Positions 52,302-61,956 of a stretch of 64,000 bases of DNA are shown here, in pieces. The position numbers and the translations under genes are program-made. Origin of the DNA: Nitrospira sp. CR1.1 (GTDB taxonomy: Bacteria > Nitrospirota > Nitrospiria > Nitrospirales > Nitrospiraceae); the NCBI GenBank assembly GCA_014055465.1, contig WIAF01000011.1:90295-154294 (forward strand). Reading direction: 5' to 3'. The notes under the pieces are model-generated. The model had not been told where the DNA came from, searched no databases, and saw nothing but the letters and a program-made list of their open reading frames with translations. Numbering within the stretch: position 1 is the first letter of the stretch; every line of letters begins with the position of its first letter.

Positions 52302-52994
52302 TCAACGGGAGGGAGAATCGGGCACTGTCGGCGCAACATCCCTGGAAGGCTGATCGGTCACCGCAAACCGCATCGTTCCCACTTGGTTCACCGCATGGAA
52401 CGGTTGCTGCCCGAGCGACGTGATGTAGATTTTGACCAGATACTTTCCTTGCGGCCACAGCAACGACGGTTTCTTCAACTCCAGAAAACCATACCGTTCA
52501 TGGCCCGGTACCTCCAGGCTATCCTGCACGATCACTGCGTCGCCGGTTTTCCCGTCTGCCCCGACGGCAAACACCTGAGCGGCAAACTGGGCCGGATCTT
52601 CAAGCGGCGCGACTTCAAACACGATGTACACAGCCGGAGTGTCAGGAGCAAAGACGGTCGTACCCGGAGCAATCGGCTTGAGACGAGGATCTTGAGTAAA
52701 CCACCCCTTTCGTCCGAAGGTATCCCATTCAACTTCATACCCCCGCGCCATCTTGATCCAGGTGAACAGCGATTGAGGAACTCCCTTCTGCTGCACATCC
52801 AATGACGGGGTTTCGGTCGGTTCGAACTCCGTCGTGACCTGCTCCTTTGGAACCATCAGGTCGCGTGCTTCGGCATCCGTTTGCCACCATCCCACGATCG
52901 ACGTGACACAGAGAGCGATCGCCAGTGGTAGGGAGCATGGCGTCCCGCGCCGGCCGATGAAGCCAACCGCTCGTCGTGAAACCCAAGCATCCAT
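52302..52994 (-). CDS. Secreted protein of unknown function
   Basis: 230 residues from the ATG at 52994 (an alternative start lies at 53030). A signal peptide of about 45 residues ends in an Ala-rich segment (TDAEARDL). The mature protein is beta-rich: YEVEWDTFGRKGWFTQDP, TPAVYIVFEVAPLEDPAQF, then GKYLVKIYITSLGQQPFH. This is consistent with a C2- or Ig-like extracytoplasmic domain. No cysteines or metal ligands stand out. Divergent from the MFS gene. Confidence 0.68.
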   Translation of the reverse strand: MDAWVSRRAVGFIGRRGTPCSLPLAIALCVTSIVGWWQTDAEARDLMVPKEQVTTEFEPTETPSLDVQQKGVPQSLFTWIKMARGYEVEWDTFGRKGWFTQDPRLKPIAPGTTVFAPDTPAVYIVFEVAPLEDPAQFAAQVFAVGADGKTGDAVIVQDSLEVPGHERYGFLELKKPSLLWPQGKYLVKIYITSLGQQPFHAVNQVGTMRFAVTDQPSRDVAPTVPDSPSR

Positions 52995-53075
52995 ATGGAT
53001 ATCGTACTCACTGCGAGCAAGAAGGGTCAACGGGCCTGCAGGATTTGATCAAAACCGAGGCAATTCAGTCGGCTC

Positions 53076-53084
53076 TGATATAAT
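53076..53084 (+). promoter_or_regulatory. Extended -10 promoter upstream of the MFS gene
   Basis: TGATATAAT: a perfect TATAAT preceded by TG one base away, 57 bases before the start codon. No -35 match, as expected for extended -10 promoters. Confidence 0.5.
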
Positions 53085-53141
53085 GCCACTCATTCACGAC
53101 AGACATCACTGCACCGGGCCCTCGTTCTTGCGTAAGGCCTC

Positions 53142-54569
53142 ATGAATCACTCAATGACTCCCGCCCGCGCGCCAGTATCCTCTCAGCAGGTTCCCCTGCC
53201 GGATAAGACTGAGACATCGGAGCACGAGGCCAAAGCGAGGAGTCAGCAATACGGCGTCCGCGATGCGGCCTGCCAGGCTGCGGCACAGGGCGGCGGGGAG
53301 ACCTATTTCTCGGCGTTCGCCCTGCTCCTGCAGGCCTCTCCATTTCACATCGCCATTTTGTCCGCCCTGCCTCAATTGGTCGGAGTGCTGGCACAACTCG
53401 CATCAGTGAAGGTGCTTCAATATCTCCGCCTGCCCGGCCGCCTCCTCATTGCCGGAGGTTGGGCCCAGGCCTCTTGCTGGCTCCCGATCCTGTTGCTGCC
53501 GCTGATCGCTCCGGAACATGGCCCATGGCTGTTGATCGGCTGCGCCATGCTCTATTTCGGCTTCGGTCATGTGACCGCCCCGGTTTGGCACAGCTTATTG
53601 GTCGACGTGGCAGAAGCCGACAGCCGCGGCGCCTATTTTGCCCGGCGTGCCCGTACGACGGCACTCACCAGTTTTCTAGCCTTAGGGCTGGCGGGAGCAA
53701 TCCTGACACTTGGGCAACGATGGAACATGAGTTGGATCGGCTTCCTCGTCATCTTCCTCGGCGCCGCTGCGGCGCGCATGGGGGCAACGACCTGCCAGAC
53801 TCACGTGTCCAGGCTGATGCCGGCGCATCGACTCGACGCGCCGCACGGCTTCCGGCATGTTCTCGCCCATGCCGGAAGCGGCAATTTCCGCCGGTTTTTA
53901 ACCTTCTCCGGACTGATGCATTTCGCTGTGATGCTATCGGGGCCGTTCTTTGTGATCTATCTCTTGAGGGATCTCCACTGGTCGTACCTGCAATACGCCG
54001 GTTGGATGGCGAGTAGTATCTCCGCCCAATTTCTGACATTAGGACCTTGGGGACGGATCGGCGATCGCTACGGCAACAAAGCCCTGCTGGCCCTGACCGC
54101 CTCGGCAGTTCCCTTCCTACCCATGGGCTACCTCCTGAGCGAGCACTATGCGTTCCTGCTGATCGTCAACTTTTTCGGCGGAGTCATCTGGGCGGGATTG
54201 TCGCTGGGTTTGCAGAACTACGTGTTCGACTCATTGCAGCCGGAGGAGCGCACCAGAGGTGTGGCGCTGGCCAATGCCATGAATGCGGTCGGATGGGGGC
54301 TCGGCGCGTTGACCGGCAGCTGGGTGGCCACCCTTATGCCGGCGACAGTCTCGCTGGGTTCGTGGCACCTGACACCGGCGTCGAACCTGCCGTTTCTCTT
54401 CTGCCTCTCAGGAGGACTGCGATTGGTGATCGCCCTGAGCTTACTACGGACGTTCGCCGAACCTCGATGCATCGCCTCCCCGCCAGAGGGACATCTGGTC
54501 TGGGAGATGCCCCTCCTGAAGCCTCTCATAGCACTGCTGCCGTGGAGAAACCCGCGCGTCGCTCCGTGA
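53142..54569 (+). CDS. MFS transporter
   Basis: 475 residues. A hydrophilic N-terminus of about 45 residues precedes roughly twelve membrane helices starting near residue 60 and ending near 455. Major-facilitator signs are the cytoplasmic RIGDRYGNKALL loop between helices 6-8 and a C-terminal half starting FRRFLTFSGLMHFAVM. The substrate cannot be read from sequence. It has its own extended -10 promoter and ends against a convergent lipoprotein gene. Confidence 0.85.
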   Translation: MNHSMTPARAPVSSQQVPLPDKTETSEHEAKARSQQYGVRDAACQAAAQGGGETYFSAFALLLQASPFHIAILSALPQLVGVLAQLASVKVLQYLRLPGRLLIAGGWAQASCWLPILLLPLIAPEHGPWLLIGCAMLYFGFGHVTAPVWHSLLVDVAEADSRGAYFARRARTTALTSFLALGLAGAILTLGQRWNMSWIGFLVIFLGAAAARMGATTCQTHVSRLMPAHRLDAPHGFRHVLAHAGSGNFRRFLTFSGLMHFAVMLSGPFFVIYLLRDLHWSYLQYAGWMASSISAQFLTLGPWGRIGDRYGNKALLALTASAVPFLPMGYLLSEHYAFLLIVNFFGGVIWAGLSLGLQNYVFDSLQPEERTRGVALANAMNAVGWGLGALTGSWVATLMPATVSLGSWHLTPASNLPFLFCLSGGLRLVIALSLLRTFAEPRCIASPPEGHLVWEMPLLKPLIALLPWRNPRVAP

Positions 54570-54594
54570 TCGGTCGAGCCCCCGACACAGCCAC

Positions 54595-54807
54595 CTACAT
54601 CCCCGACGGTTTGCGCTCCCCCTCCTCCTGTTTCAGGCGGTCGAACGCACGATCCGCACTCCCTTTGACCTGCTCGGATGACGGTTGGGCCATCGGTTTC
54701 GGCTTTTCACTGGCGCAACCCACCACTAATACCATCGCCGTAACAATGCCGCCGACCAGACCGATGACCCGTCCTCCGACATTGACGCTGCTCCGTGCCT
54801 GCCCCAT
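54595..54807 (-). CDS. Small lipoprotein
   Basis: 70 residues: a hydrophobic segment (residues 11-29) with lipobox LVVGC and a charged tail (SADRAFDRLKQEEGER). Typical of tiny outer-membrane lipoproteins such as the Lpp-like class, but shorter than Lpp. Its 3' end faces the MFS gene. Confidence 0.62.
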   Translation of the reverse strand: MGQARSSVNVGGRVIGLVGGIVTAMVLVVGCASEKPKPMAQPSSEQVKGSADRAFDRLKQEEGERKPSGM

Positions 54808-54980
54808 TCCACGCCTCCCCCTGTTAAGATGCCAACCGTCGCAGAACTCGCCGACGCTGCATTATGGGACAGTGCCTCGTCGCGCTCAACATGAAAACGT
54901 ACAGGCTTCGGCCACGTTGACTAGCCCAGGTAAAGGCGTTATTCTCCGCGACGACGCGCGTCTCCGATGAAAGGAATCCG

Positions 54981-55430
54981 ATGTCGCTACACGACCGTTT
55001 ATCCGAAGACCTGAAATTGGCCATGAAGTCCAGGGATCAGCTGCGCATGGACGTCATTCGCATGATCAAAGCCGCGGTGCAATATAAGGAAGTCGAACTC
55101 AAGCAGGATCTGGACGATGCCGGCATGAGCCGGATCATGACCACCCTCATCAAGCAGCGCAAGGAGGCTGCCGAGCAGTTCGAGAAGGGCAATCGGCAGG
55201 ACTTGGCCGCGAAGGAGCGACAGGAAATCAGTATCATCGAGGGCTATCTTCCCGCTGCGGTCTCTTCCGACGAGCTGGCGAACATTGTTGGGCAGGTGAT
55301 TAAAGAATCCGGCGCCTCGTCGCTGAAGGACATGGGTCAGGTCATGAAAGCCGTCATGGCACGTCTCGCCGGCCAATCCGTAGACGGCAAAGTCGTCAGT
55401 GACCTGGTCAAAACCGCCCTTCAACGCTGA
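54981..55430 (+). CDS. GatB/YqeY domain protein
   Basis: 149 residues; the YqeY family resembles the tail domain of GatB, a subunit of the tRNA-dependent amidotransferase. Characteristic segments are DLKLAMKSRDQLRMDVIRMI, SIIEGYLPAAVSSDELANIV and GQVMKAVMARLAGQSVDGK. The family is thought to assist amidotransfer or tRNA binding; the role in this organism is unknown. It is a lone gene with spacers of about 170 and 155 bases. Confidence 0.92.
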   Translation: MSLHDRLSEDLKLAMKSRDQLRMDVIRMIKAAVQYKEVELKQDLDDAGMSRIMTTLIKQRKEAAEQFEKGNRQDLAAKERQEISIIEGYLPAAVSSDELANIVGQVIKESGASSLKDMGQVMKAVMARLAGQSVDGKVVSDLVKTALQR

Positions 55431-55586
55431 CCTGCCCTTCCACCGGGCTTAACCTCTTCGGTCTTTCCGCCGATACTGAATCCGACGTACGGCGGCGACG
55501 GGATACGACCCCGCCCCCTCCTCTGTTAGCGATGCTTCCGCGAGCGAGGAGCCGGCTCCTCCACCTCTGCCGGACGAGGTTGCCAT

Positions 55587-56234
55587 ATGAGCATTCTGAT
55601 CGTTGACGATTCCTCGGACCAGCAACTGCTGCTGAAAACCATTCTAAACAAGGCAGGCCACCAGGACCTCCTCATTGCGGACTCTGCCGCCTCGGCCTAC
55701 GACCAGCTCGGCATTCAACAACCACGGCCGCACGACGGTCTTCATGCCGTCGATTTGATTCTCATGGATTTTCTCATGCCGGGGATCGACGGAGTTGCGG
55801 CGACACGGCACATCAAGAGCCTGGACGCCGTGCGGGATATTCCCATCATCGTGGTCACGGCCAAGACCGCTCTCGGCGACCTGCAGGCAGCGTTTGCCGC
55901 AGGGGCCATGGACTTTATTACCAAACCCGTGAACAGCGTGGAATTGCTCGCCCGGGTCAATTCCGCACTCATGCTGAAACAGGAAATGGATTGCCGAAAA
56001 AACCGCGAATTGGAACTTCGCCGCAGCAATGAAGACCTACAACGGGCGTTGCGCGAAGTGAAAGTCCTGAAGGGACTCGTGCCGATCTGCGCCTCCTGCA
56101 AGAAGATCCGCAACGACCAAGGCTTCTGGCAACAATTGGAAGAATATATCCAACAGCACTCCGAGGCGGAATTCAGCCACGGCCTCTGCACTCCCTGCAT
56201 CAAAAAGCATTACCCTGGTGTTTACCCAGACTAG
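55587..56234 (+). CDS. Receiver protein with C-terminal Cys motif
   Basis: 215 residues. Receiver domain: LIVDDS, phosphoacceptor D61 ([10 protein letters not shown]), Thr in [10 protein letters not shown] and Lys in FITKPVN. A coiled coil at about 140-170 leads to the C-terminal motif [20 protein letters not shown] and [13 protein letters not shown]. These four cysteines recur at the end of many PAS/receiver proteins and may bind a metal. It opens the phosphorelay locus 55587-59471. Confidence 0.9.
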   Translation: MSILIVDDSSDQQLLLKTILNKAGHQDLLIADSAASAYDQLGIQQPRPHDGLHAVDLILMDFLMPGIDGVAATRHIKSLDAVRDIPIIVVTAKTALGDLQAAFAAGAMDFITKPVNSVELLARVNSALMLKQEMDCRKNRELELRRSNEDLQRALREVKVLKGLVPICASCKKIRNDQGFWQQLEEYIQQHSEAEFSHGLCTPCIKKHYPGVYPD

Positions 56235-56278
56235 CTGTTAGCATCGGCCTACGACACACTTTCAGGGAGACACTGATC

Positions 56279-57283
56279 ATGGGTATCCTGATCGTCGATG
56301 ACTCGACAGACGATCGTCTGTTGATCCAATCCATCCTTGCCAACGCCGGGTACGAAGAGACGTGTGTGGCAGAATCCGCCGCCGCCGCATTTCGCCTGCT
56401 GGGCCTCGACGGGATGCGACAGATGGCCGGCCGGGTGGATTTGATCCTGATGGATATCGTCATGCCGTCCACCAACGGGATCGAAGCCTGCCGGCAAATC
56501 AAGGCGGTCGAACGCTACCGGGACATCCCGATCATCATGGTCACGGTCAAAACCGACCCCGTCGATCTCCAATTAGCCTTTGCCGCCGGCGCCATCGATT
56601 ATGTCGCCAAACCCATCAGCAAGATTGAACTGTTGACGCGTGTCCGTTGCGTGCTCCGCCTCGTCCATGAAATCGAACGACGCCGGGCGCGCGAACAGGA
56701 ACTCCTCGAAGTCATGCGCCAACTGCAGGAAGCCAACCAGATGCTCCTGCGCTTATCCTGCCTTGACGGACTCACCGGCATCACCAACCGCCGGCAGTTC
56801 GATGACTTCCTTGACCAAGAATGGCGCCGCGCCGCGCGCGAATCCACCCCGTTGTCGCTGATCATGCTGGATATCGATTTTTTCAAAACCTACAATGACA
56901 GCCATGGCCACCAGGCCGGAGACGAGTGCCTCCGCCAGGTCGCCCAGCTGATTTCCAGCCACGTCAATCGTCCCGGCGACTTGGTCGCCCGGTACGGCGG
57001 CGACGAATTCGTCATCGTGCTGCCCGGCACGACCGTGGATGGCGCCGCGCAGGTCGCCGATACCCTCAGGCGGAAAGTCTGCGAGGCGGAGATGAAACAT
57101 CCCAATGGAGATCCGGTGACGATCAGCTTGGGCTTTGCCAGCACGGTCCCCAGCCGCGTCGCGGCCCCGACCGACCTGATCCGCGCGGCCGACCAGGCCC
57201 TCTATCAAGCGAAACAGGAAGGGCGAAACCGCGCCAAACAAGCCGGCGTACTGTCCCTCGTGCACCATCACCCCAAGGATTGA
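56279..57283 (+). CDS. Receiver-GGDEF diguanylate cyclase
   Basis: 334 residues. Receiver: LIVDDSTDD, phosphoacceptor D59 (LILMDIVMP), then a coiled coil (about 130-165). The GGDEF domain has the catalytic signature G240-G-D-E-F244 ([13 protein letters not shown]) and a product-inhibition I-site R231-x-x-D234 five residues before it. It should make c-di-GMP when the receiver is phosphorylated and be feedback-limited by it. It follows the receiver protein gene by 44 bases and likely receives phosphate from the hybrid kinase encoded downstream. Confidence 0.95.
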   Translation: MGILIVDDSTDDRLLIQSILANAGYEETCVAESAAAAFRLLGLDGMRQMAGRVDLILMDIVMPSTNGIEACRQIKAVERYRDIPIIMVTVKTDPVDLQLAFAAGAIDYVAKPISKIELLTRVRCVLRLVHEIERRRAREQELLEVMRQLQEANQMLLRLSCLDGLTGITNRRQFDDFLDQEWRRAARESTPLSLIMLDIDFFKTYNDSHGHQAGDECLRQVAQLISSHVNRPGDLVARYGGDEFVIVLPGTTVDGAAQVADTLRRKVCEAEMKHPNGDPVTISLGFASTVPSRVAAPTDLIRAADQALYQAKQEGRNRAKQAGVLSLVHHHPKD

Positions 57284-57372
57284 TGGCCTCCCGCCGTCGC
57301 GACGATCGAGCCGGCTTCACATACTCGCGACACGAGGCTGTCCTGATGACCTGAAGACGACCGGACGACGAC

Positions 57373-59142
57373 ATGGCCAAACGCAGCCCGCAAACCAGAC
57401 GCACCACAAGCACCACTCCCAAACGCACCCTTCGCGCCACTCCCCGCCCGCAGACGGCACTCCAACGCGAGCAAGCTGCGCGCCGTCGAGCCGAACGCGG
57501 GCTCGAACGCGCCTCCAAGGAACTGCAACGCCGCGTCGAAGAGCTGCAACGCGCAAAAGATGCCGCCGATGTGGCCAACCGCGCCAAGAGCGATTTCCTG
57601 GCCAGCATGAGCCACGAAATTCGGACTCCCATGAACGCCATCATCGGCATGGCTGATCTGTTATGGGATACGACTCTGACTCCGGAGCAACGGAAGTATC
57701 TCCGCATCTTCCGGCGAGCCGGAGCGAGCCTGCTCAGTCTGATCAACGATATTCTAGACCTCTCGAAAGTTGAATCCGGCCGGCTCGATCTGGACAGCAT
57801 CGACTTTGATCTCTCGGAGCTCATCGACAAGGCGAGCGAAATGCTGGCGCTCCGAGCCAACGAAAAAGGCCTCGAACTCGTCTGTCACCTTGCGAACGAT
57901 GTGCCGTGCCGCCTTATCGGTGATCCCAACCGCCTCTACCAAATCCTGCTGAATTTGCTTGGGAACGCGATCAAATTCACCGAAAAGGGCTCGGTAGTCA
58001 TGACCATCATCAACGATCCGGACTGCCCCACGCCGGGCGCTATCCGGTTTTCGGTGACCGATACGGGCATCGGGGTTCCGCACGACAAGATGACGGCCAT
58101 TTTCGACACCTTCACGCAGGCGCACAGCACGATCGCTCGCCGCTATGGAGGGACGGGGCTGGGGTTATCGATTTCCCAACAACTCGCCGCGCTCATGGGC
58201 GGGCGTATCTGGGTCGAGAGCGTTCTTGGCAAGGGAAGTACGTTCCATTGCGCTGTTCGTCTGGGCATACAAACCGCGCCGGCGCCATCCAAGGCGGCGG
58301 GCGCGCTGAACCTCAACGGGGTTCGCTGTCTGGTTGTCGATGATTACCCGACGAACCGGCTGATCCTGAGGGAAACGCTCTTTGCGTGGGGCGCCGCCGT
58401 GGTCGAAGCCGACAGCGGAGAACAGGCCATGGAGATCCTCGCTGCCTCGCTCACCTCCCACACCCCCTTCGACCTGCTCTTGCTGGACTGCCGCATGCCG
58501 GGAATGGATGGATTCGAGGTCATCGAACGCATCCATGCCGATCCCCGGCTTCGCGATCTCACGATTATCATGCTGGCCTCAGACCGCTGGGCCGACGACA
58601 TCGCCAAAACCTACGACCTTGGTCTGGGCGGCTATTTGGTCAAGCCGATCCGCCGCTCCGACCTTCAGCAAACCATCAGCATCGCTCTGGGACGCAGCCA
58701 GCGCGGGTTGGCCCCGTCCCTACCCGTTACGCCAGTCCCGGCCGCGCTCCAGGGGCGGTCTCTGCGGATCCTGCTGGTCGAGGATTCGCCGGACAATCAG
58801 GTCTTGATCCAATCGTATCTCAAGAACACCAGCCATCGGTTGGATCTGGCCGACAACGGGCAGATCGGCGTTGCCAAATTTCAAAACGGCCACTACGACC
58901 TGATTCTGATGGATATGCAGATGCCGGTCATGGATGGACTGACCGCCACCCACACCATTCGACGGTGGGAGCAGGAACAGGGCCTGCCCGCGGTGCAAAT
59001 TGTCGCCTTGACCGCATTGGCCCTGAAAGAAGAATCGGCGAGGATTTTCGCCGCCGGTTGTAACGCCCACATGACCAAGCCGCTCAAGAAAACGACGTTG
59101 CTTGAGTTGCTCGCGGCCTACGAAAAGACACGCGCCCAGTGA
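57373..59142 (+). CDS. Hybrid histidine kinase with two receiver domains
   Basis: 589 residues, no membrane segment. A basic N-terminus and coiled coil (about 1-70) precede HisKA with H81 ([20 protein letters not shown]). The HATPase domain has a clear N box ([11 protein letters not shown]), G1 (VTDTGIGVP) and G2 ([12 protein letters not shown]). Receiver 1 has phosphoacceptor D372 ([14 protein letters not shown]) and receiver 2 D514 ([14 protein letters not shown]). The enzyme lacks its own HPt domain, which is encoded by the next gene. The sensory input is unknown; it is probably cytosolic, through the coiled coil. Confidence 0.95.
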   Translation: MAKRSPQTRRTTSTTPKRTLRATPRPQTALQREQAARRRAERGLERASKELQRRVEELQRAKDAADVANRAKSDFLASMSHEIRTPMNAIIGMADLLWDTTLTPEQRKYLRIFRRAGASLLSLINDILDLSKVESGRLDLDSIDFDLSELIDKASEMLALRANEKGLELVCHLANDVPCRLIGDPNRLYQILLNLLGNAIKFTEKGSVVMTIINDPDCPTPGAIRFSVTDTGIGVPHDKMTAIFDTFTQAHSTIARRYGGTGLGLSISQQLAALMGGRIWVESVLGKGSTFHCAVRLGIQTAPAPSKAAGALNLNGVRCLVVDDYPTNRLILRETLFAWGAAVVEADSGEQAMEILAASLTSHTPFDLLLLDCRMPGMDGFEVIERIHADPRLRDLTIIMLASDRWADDIAKTYDLGLGGYLVKPIRRSDLQQTISIALGRSQRGLAPSLPVTPVPAALQGRSLRILLVEDSPDNQVLIQSYLKNTSHRLDLADNGQIGVAKFQNGHYDLILMDMQMPVMDGLTATHTIRRWEQEQGLPAVQIVALTALALKEESARIFAAGCNAHMTKPLKKTTLLELLAAYEKTRAQ

Positions 59143-59471
59143 TGCCGCCACAACCTGACACCGGACCAGGCAGGATCATCGTCCATATCGATCCGGATCT
59201 TGAAGCCATCGTCCCCGGATTCCTCGCCAATCGCCGGAGGGATCTCGTGACGATCGAGGCCTGCCTGAAGCAGGGCGACTTGAACACGATCCGCATGTTG
59301 GGCCACCGGATGAAAGGCGACGGCGGCGGATACGGCTTCGATCAGATCAGCGCTATTGGCGACAACCTGGAACAGGCCGTGATGCGACAAGACGGGCCAT
59401 TGATCGAACGGCACATAGCCCTGCTGAAAGATTTTTTGAGCCGCGTCGAAGTCCTATACACCCGCGAGTAG
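59142..59471 (+). CDS. HPt phosphotransfer protein
   Basis: 109 residues from the ATG at 59142, which overlaps the kinase stop (TGATG). It carries the HPt signature with H55 (GHRMKGDGGGYGF). It passes phosphate between the second receiver of the hybrid kinase and downstream receivers, presumably those of the two upstream genes. The fold is a four-helix bundle, and the length is normal. Confidence 0.93.
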   Translation: MPPQPDTGPGRIIVHIDPDLEAIVPGFLANRRRDLVTIEACLKQGDLNTIRMLGHRMKGDGGGYGFDQISAIGDNLEQAVMRQDGPLIERHIALLKDFLSRVEVLYTRE

Positions 59472-59650
59472 TTCACCATCGGTTTCTTCCCGTCACTTCT
59501 TTGTGCAGCCCCATCACTCCCGATTATCTGAACTTGGCCTAGCAACAACGCCAGTGCCACCTGCGAAGAGCCCACGTGCTTTGCACGGCTTCAGGAGCAA
59601 CGGCCACATCAATGGCCACTGCCCTCCCTGAAGCTCACTGGAAATGGTTC
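59472..59650. other. Spacer before the repeat-bounded segment
   Basis: About 180 bases after the HPt gene without a supported gene, terminator or RNA. It leads into the left inverted repeat at 59651. Confidence 0.3.
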
Positions 59651-59681
59651 GCCCGCCTTATTCATGATGGTTCGTCATGAA
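59651..59681 (+). repeat. Left inverted repeat of the nxr-remnant segment
   Basis: Starts GCCCGCCTTATTCATGA. Matches the minus strand of 60981-61011 with three mismatches. Confidence 0.6.
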
Positions 59682-59870
59682 ATCGTCGCGTCACGTGGCG
59701 AGACTCGCGCGCGGAGCCGAGAGGACCCCTGGCGTTCTCGTGCAGGACGGTGAGGAGCCGAGGGGCGAGGCCGCCGGCCGAAGGCCCGTCGCAACAGTGA
59801 CCCGGCAAGGGCAACATACACAAGCCACGAAGCTCCTGCATGGGTTCCTTCGTGGTGCTGCGGGCTTTCA

Positions 59871-59900
59871 CCACTGAGAGCGGTTGCCCCCTCTCAGTGG
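59871..59900 (-). terminator. Hairpin after the nxrB remnant
   Basis: Perfect 10-bp inverted repeat CCACTGAGAG / CTCTCAGTGG with a 10-base loop, eight bases after the TAA of the nxrB remnant on the minus strand. It looks like the terminator of the original nxrAB operon. Confidence 0.55.
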
Positions 59901-59908
59901 TATGAGTC

Positions 59909-60329
59909 TTACAGCCAGTTCACGCGTTCGGCCGGCCGAATGTAGATCGGCTCTTCGACCTGAATCCGCGCCACTTCCTTGCCCGACTTGTTGAGGCCCA
60001 ACACGGTATCGTTGTACATGTCGAACCGCTTCCCGTGGATTTGGGTTTCAAACACTTTTGGACCCGGAATGACATCGTACTGAAACACGATCTGCTGACT
60101 GGCCCGCCAGAGCTGGAGCACTGCCAACAGTTCGCGACTGGGCACGAGGTACTTCTCGATGGCGTTGTGCACGCCCGCGCAGGACCAGGGCACTGCTTGC
60201 CAAATACCGACCTTGTAGTTGCCGGACGTGGAAGGTGAAGCCTTTCAAGCACATGCGCGGGTTATGCGCGAACGTCCCGCGGTTGCCATAGAGGTCTTCG
60301 TACGTCTGGTGGTCGTAGTTCTGGCCGGA
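59909..60329 (-). pseudogene. Fused remnant: nxrA-like head joined to nxrB tail
   Basis: Reading the minus strand from 60329: a segment with NYDHQTYEDLY and NPRMCLKGFTFH (ending at 60229) resembles the N-terminal region of a molybdopterin oxidoreductase alpha subunit, probably NxrA. After a frame change around 60200 the sequence HNAIEKYLVPSRELLAVLQL, then QIHGKRFDMYNDTVLG and IQVEEPIYIRPAERVNWL, matches from memory the C-terminus of Nitrospira nitrite-oxidoreductase beta subunits, with the normal stop. The order (head of A, tail of B, same strand) is what a large internal deletion of an nxrAB operon would leave. The iron-sulfur cysteines of NxrB are gone, so it is non-functional. Confidence 0.75.
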
Positions 60330-60330
60330 G

Positions 60331-60780
60331 TTGTTGGAAGAGATCGTGCGGATCCGTCCTTCTATGCCCATTCTGGCCTTGTCGATGCACTCGGAGGAAC
60401 ATTATGCCGTGCGGATGATCCGATCGGGAGCGCGAGGGTATTTGAATAAATCCACCACTGACTCTTTCTTATTGATCGAGGCCATCCGCTCGTTGCTCGC
60501 GGGACACAAATTTATGACGCCCGCCGTGGCGGACTGCCTGGCCGAGACTGTGTGTGCCGGATCCCATCCATCCGCAGAGCTTCATCAGATCCTCTCGAAC
60601 AGGGAACTCCAAATTTCCCAAATGCTGGCGACTGGAAAATCGGTCAAGGAAATCGCCAGCATACAGTTTATTAGCGCCGCCACGGTGAGCACCTACAGAA
60701 CCCGTGTGCTGACCAAACTGGCATTGGCCAGCAATGCTGGCCTCGTGCGTTATGCCCTCGAGCATTTGTTGATCACGTAA
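60331..60780 (+). pseudogene. N-terminally truncated NarL/FixJ-type regulator
   Basis: 149 residues. The frame begins within a receiver domain (IRPSMPILALSMHSEEHYAV), with the conserved lysine in GYLNKSTT; the phosphoacceptor aspartate and the whole first half are missing. The LuxR-type helix-turn-helix is intact (LSNRELQISQMLATGKSVKE, then ATVSTYRTRVLTKL). The break at about 60331 coincides with the edge of the nxr remnant. A residual DNA-binding function is possible if transcribed, but there is no start codon with a ribosome site. Confidence 0.72.
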
Positions 60781-60967
60781 TTCCTGAGCGGGCGATGTGG
60801 ATGTGCTGGGATTGACCAAGGCTCGGTCTCATCTGCGCGTACAGGAGACACCGATCCGCAGGGGTCCGTAAAAAGAGGTCATCACTGTAGGGGCAAGAGC
60901 AGTCTCTCGCTCAGTTAATCTCGCACGAAAGCCACCGCAAGAATCAACGGCCGCTCCGTCACACCAT

Positions 60968-61014
60968 CTAGCCTGCCTTATTCATGACAAACCGTCATGA
61001 ATAAGGCAGGCTAG
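60968..61014. repeat. Perfect 21-bp inverted repeat (5-nt loop), right end of segment
   Basis: Arms 60968-60988 and 60994-61014 (CTAGCCTGCCTTATTCATGAC and its complement) around loop AAACC. Part of it forms the right inverted repeat (60981-61011). It can form a strong hairpin on either strand and could also act as a bidirectional terminator. Confidence 0.7.
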
Positions 61015-61316
61015 GCAAACCCGATCTCCACCACTTCTGACTTGAGCCAGTCCCGCACGAGTACAGGCTCACCTGCTGCGGTGAGCCGTATCCGCTTTTG
61101 GCCGCATAACGCACAGGTCCACCGTTCAAATTCAATCTGGCCCGGACTATTGTCGGACACCCAATGATGCGCGTGTGGTGCTTTTTTCGAGAGTCTCGCC
61201 CCTGCTGGAAAGGGGTAGGTTGCGATAAATTTTCCGTTCAACATGTGGCAAGGATATCCGAATCTATCCGCAAGGTGGATTAGGAAGATCCCTGGTTGTG
61301 TACCACCCCAATGCAT
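61011..61316 (-). CDS. Hypothetical protein with a CxxC pair
   Basis: 101 residues. The C-terminal half reads EFERWTCALCGQKRIRL, followed by a strand/helix pattern PVLVRDWLKSEVVEIGFA. The stop codon TAG lies inside the inverted repeat, so the original C-terminus may have been cut by insertion of the neighbouring segment. The N-terminus has no signal. No family recognised; the ribosome site is weak. Confidence 0.4.
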   Translation of the reverse strand: MHWGGTQPGIFLIHLADRFGYPCHMLNGKFIATYPFPAGARLSKKAPHAHHWVSDNSPGQIEFERWTCALCGQKRIRLTAAGEPVLVRDWLKSEVVEIGFA

Positions 61317-61801
61317 GGAGAGGGGGTCTGTCGGAGAATACCGACGTGCAACCCCGCCTCGGAACCACGACGTAAATATTTGAAATCATAACGATCTCAA
61401 CGGCCGCATACGCTGCGAGGATTGAGCCGAGAGAGGAGCGAGGCGACTCTTTCGATTCGAAGGGATGAGTCCTAAAAGGCGGTCGTCTCGACCTGAAGAG
61501 TTTTCTCTCGTGAGCCATCGAACGGCACCATGGCACGCACGCGGTAGCGGTCTCCGGCTTGCCGTGACAGAATACTCGCCAGGGGGGGACTGTGTACGGG
61601 ATACCGGCCCACCCCGTGAGGCTCGTGAGGAACGTGGGCGAAGCCACAGGTCGATCACTTGCTGATACGCATAACGAGCGGGAAGGCACTGATGCCATCA
61701 ACGCATCACGTTATCATGAGAAGGCTAGGAAGAAGGCGCTCTTAGCGGATGTACGATATTGAACTCACGAGCCAGAATGGCTTCTGTGAACGAGGAAGAA
61801 G
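61317..61801. other. Stretch with no supported gene
   Basis: 485 bases. Frames on both strands are short or overlapping and match nothing known. It may be remnant DNA from older insertions near tRNA-Ala. Confidence 0.3.
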
Positions 61802-61877
61802 TGGTGGAGGGCAGGGGAGTTGAACCCCCGACCCCTACGTTGCGAACGTAGTGCTCTCCCAACTGAGCTAGCCCCCC
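61802..61877 (-). tRNA. tRNA-Ala (anticodon CGC)
   Basis: 76 bases including encoded CCA. The acceptor is GGGGGGC/GCCCTCC (one G-U pair), the anticodon stem CTACG/CGTAG encloses TTCGCAA, and the T loop is TTCAACT. Anticodon CGC. Confidence 0.96.
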
Positions 61878-61956
61878 ACAACTTAGGCGGCATTATACAC
61901 AACCGGCGCGTCAGTCTCTAGATGAAGTTGCCGTGAAGAATCCGCGCGGTATTCCA

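Larger units (their letters stand above)
59651..61011. mobile_element. 1.36-kb segment bounded by 31-nt inverted repeats
   Basis: Left end 59651-59681 on the plus strand and right end 60981-61011 on the minus strand match in 28 of 31 positions, facing inward. The segment contains the fused nxrA/nxrB remnant and a truncated NarL-type regulator, but no recognisable transposase. It may be a decayed insertion element or cassette carrying gene debris. No target-site duplication was seen. Confidence 0.5.

Noticed and set aside
59662..59874. 70-residue minus-strand frame inside the repeat-bounded segment
   Set aside because: Low-complexity content, no ribosome site, and it starts and ends near the repeat and hairpin; possibly leftover element sequence but not a supportable gene.
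61264..61701. 145-residue minus-strand frame
   Set aside because: No family signal, irregular composition and overlap with other frames of equal quality.
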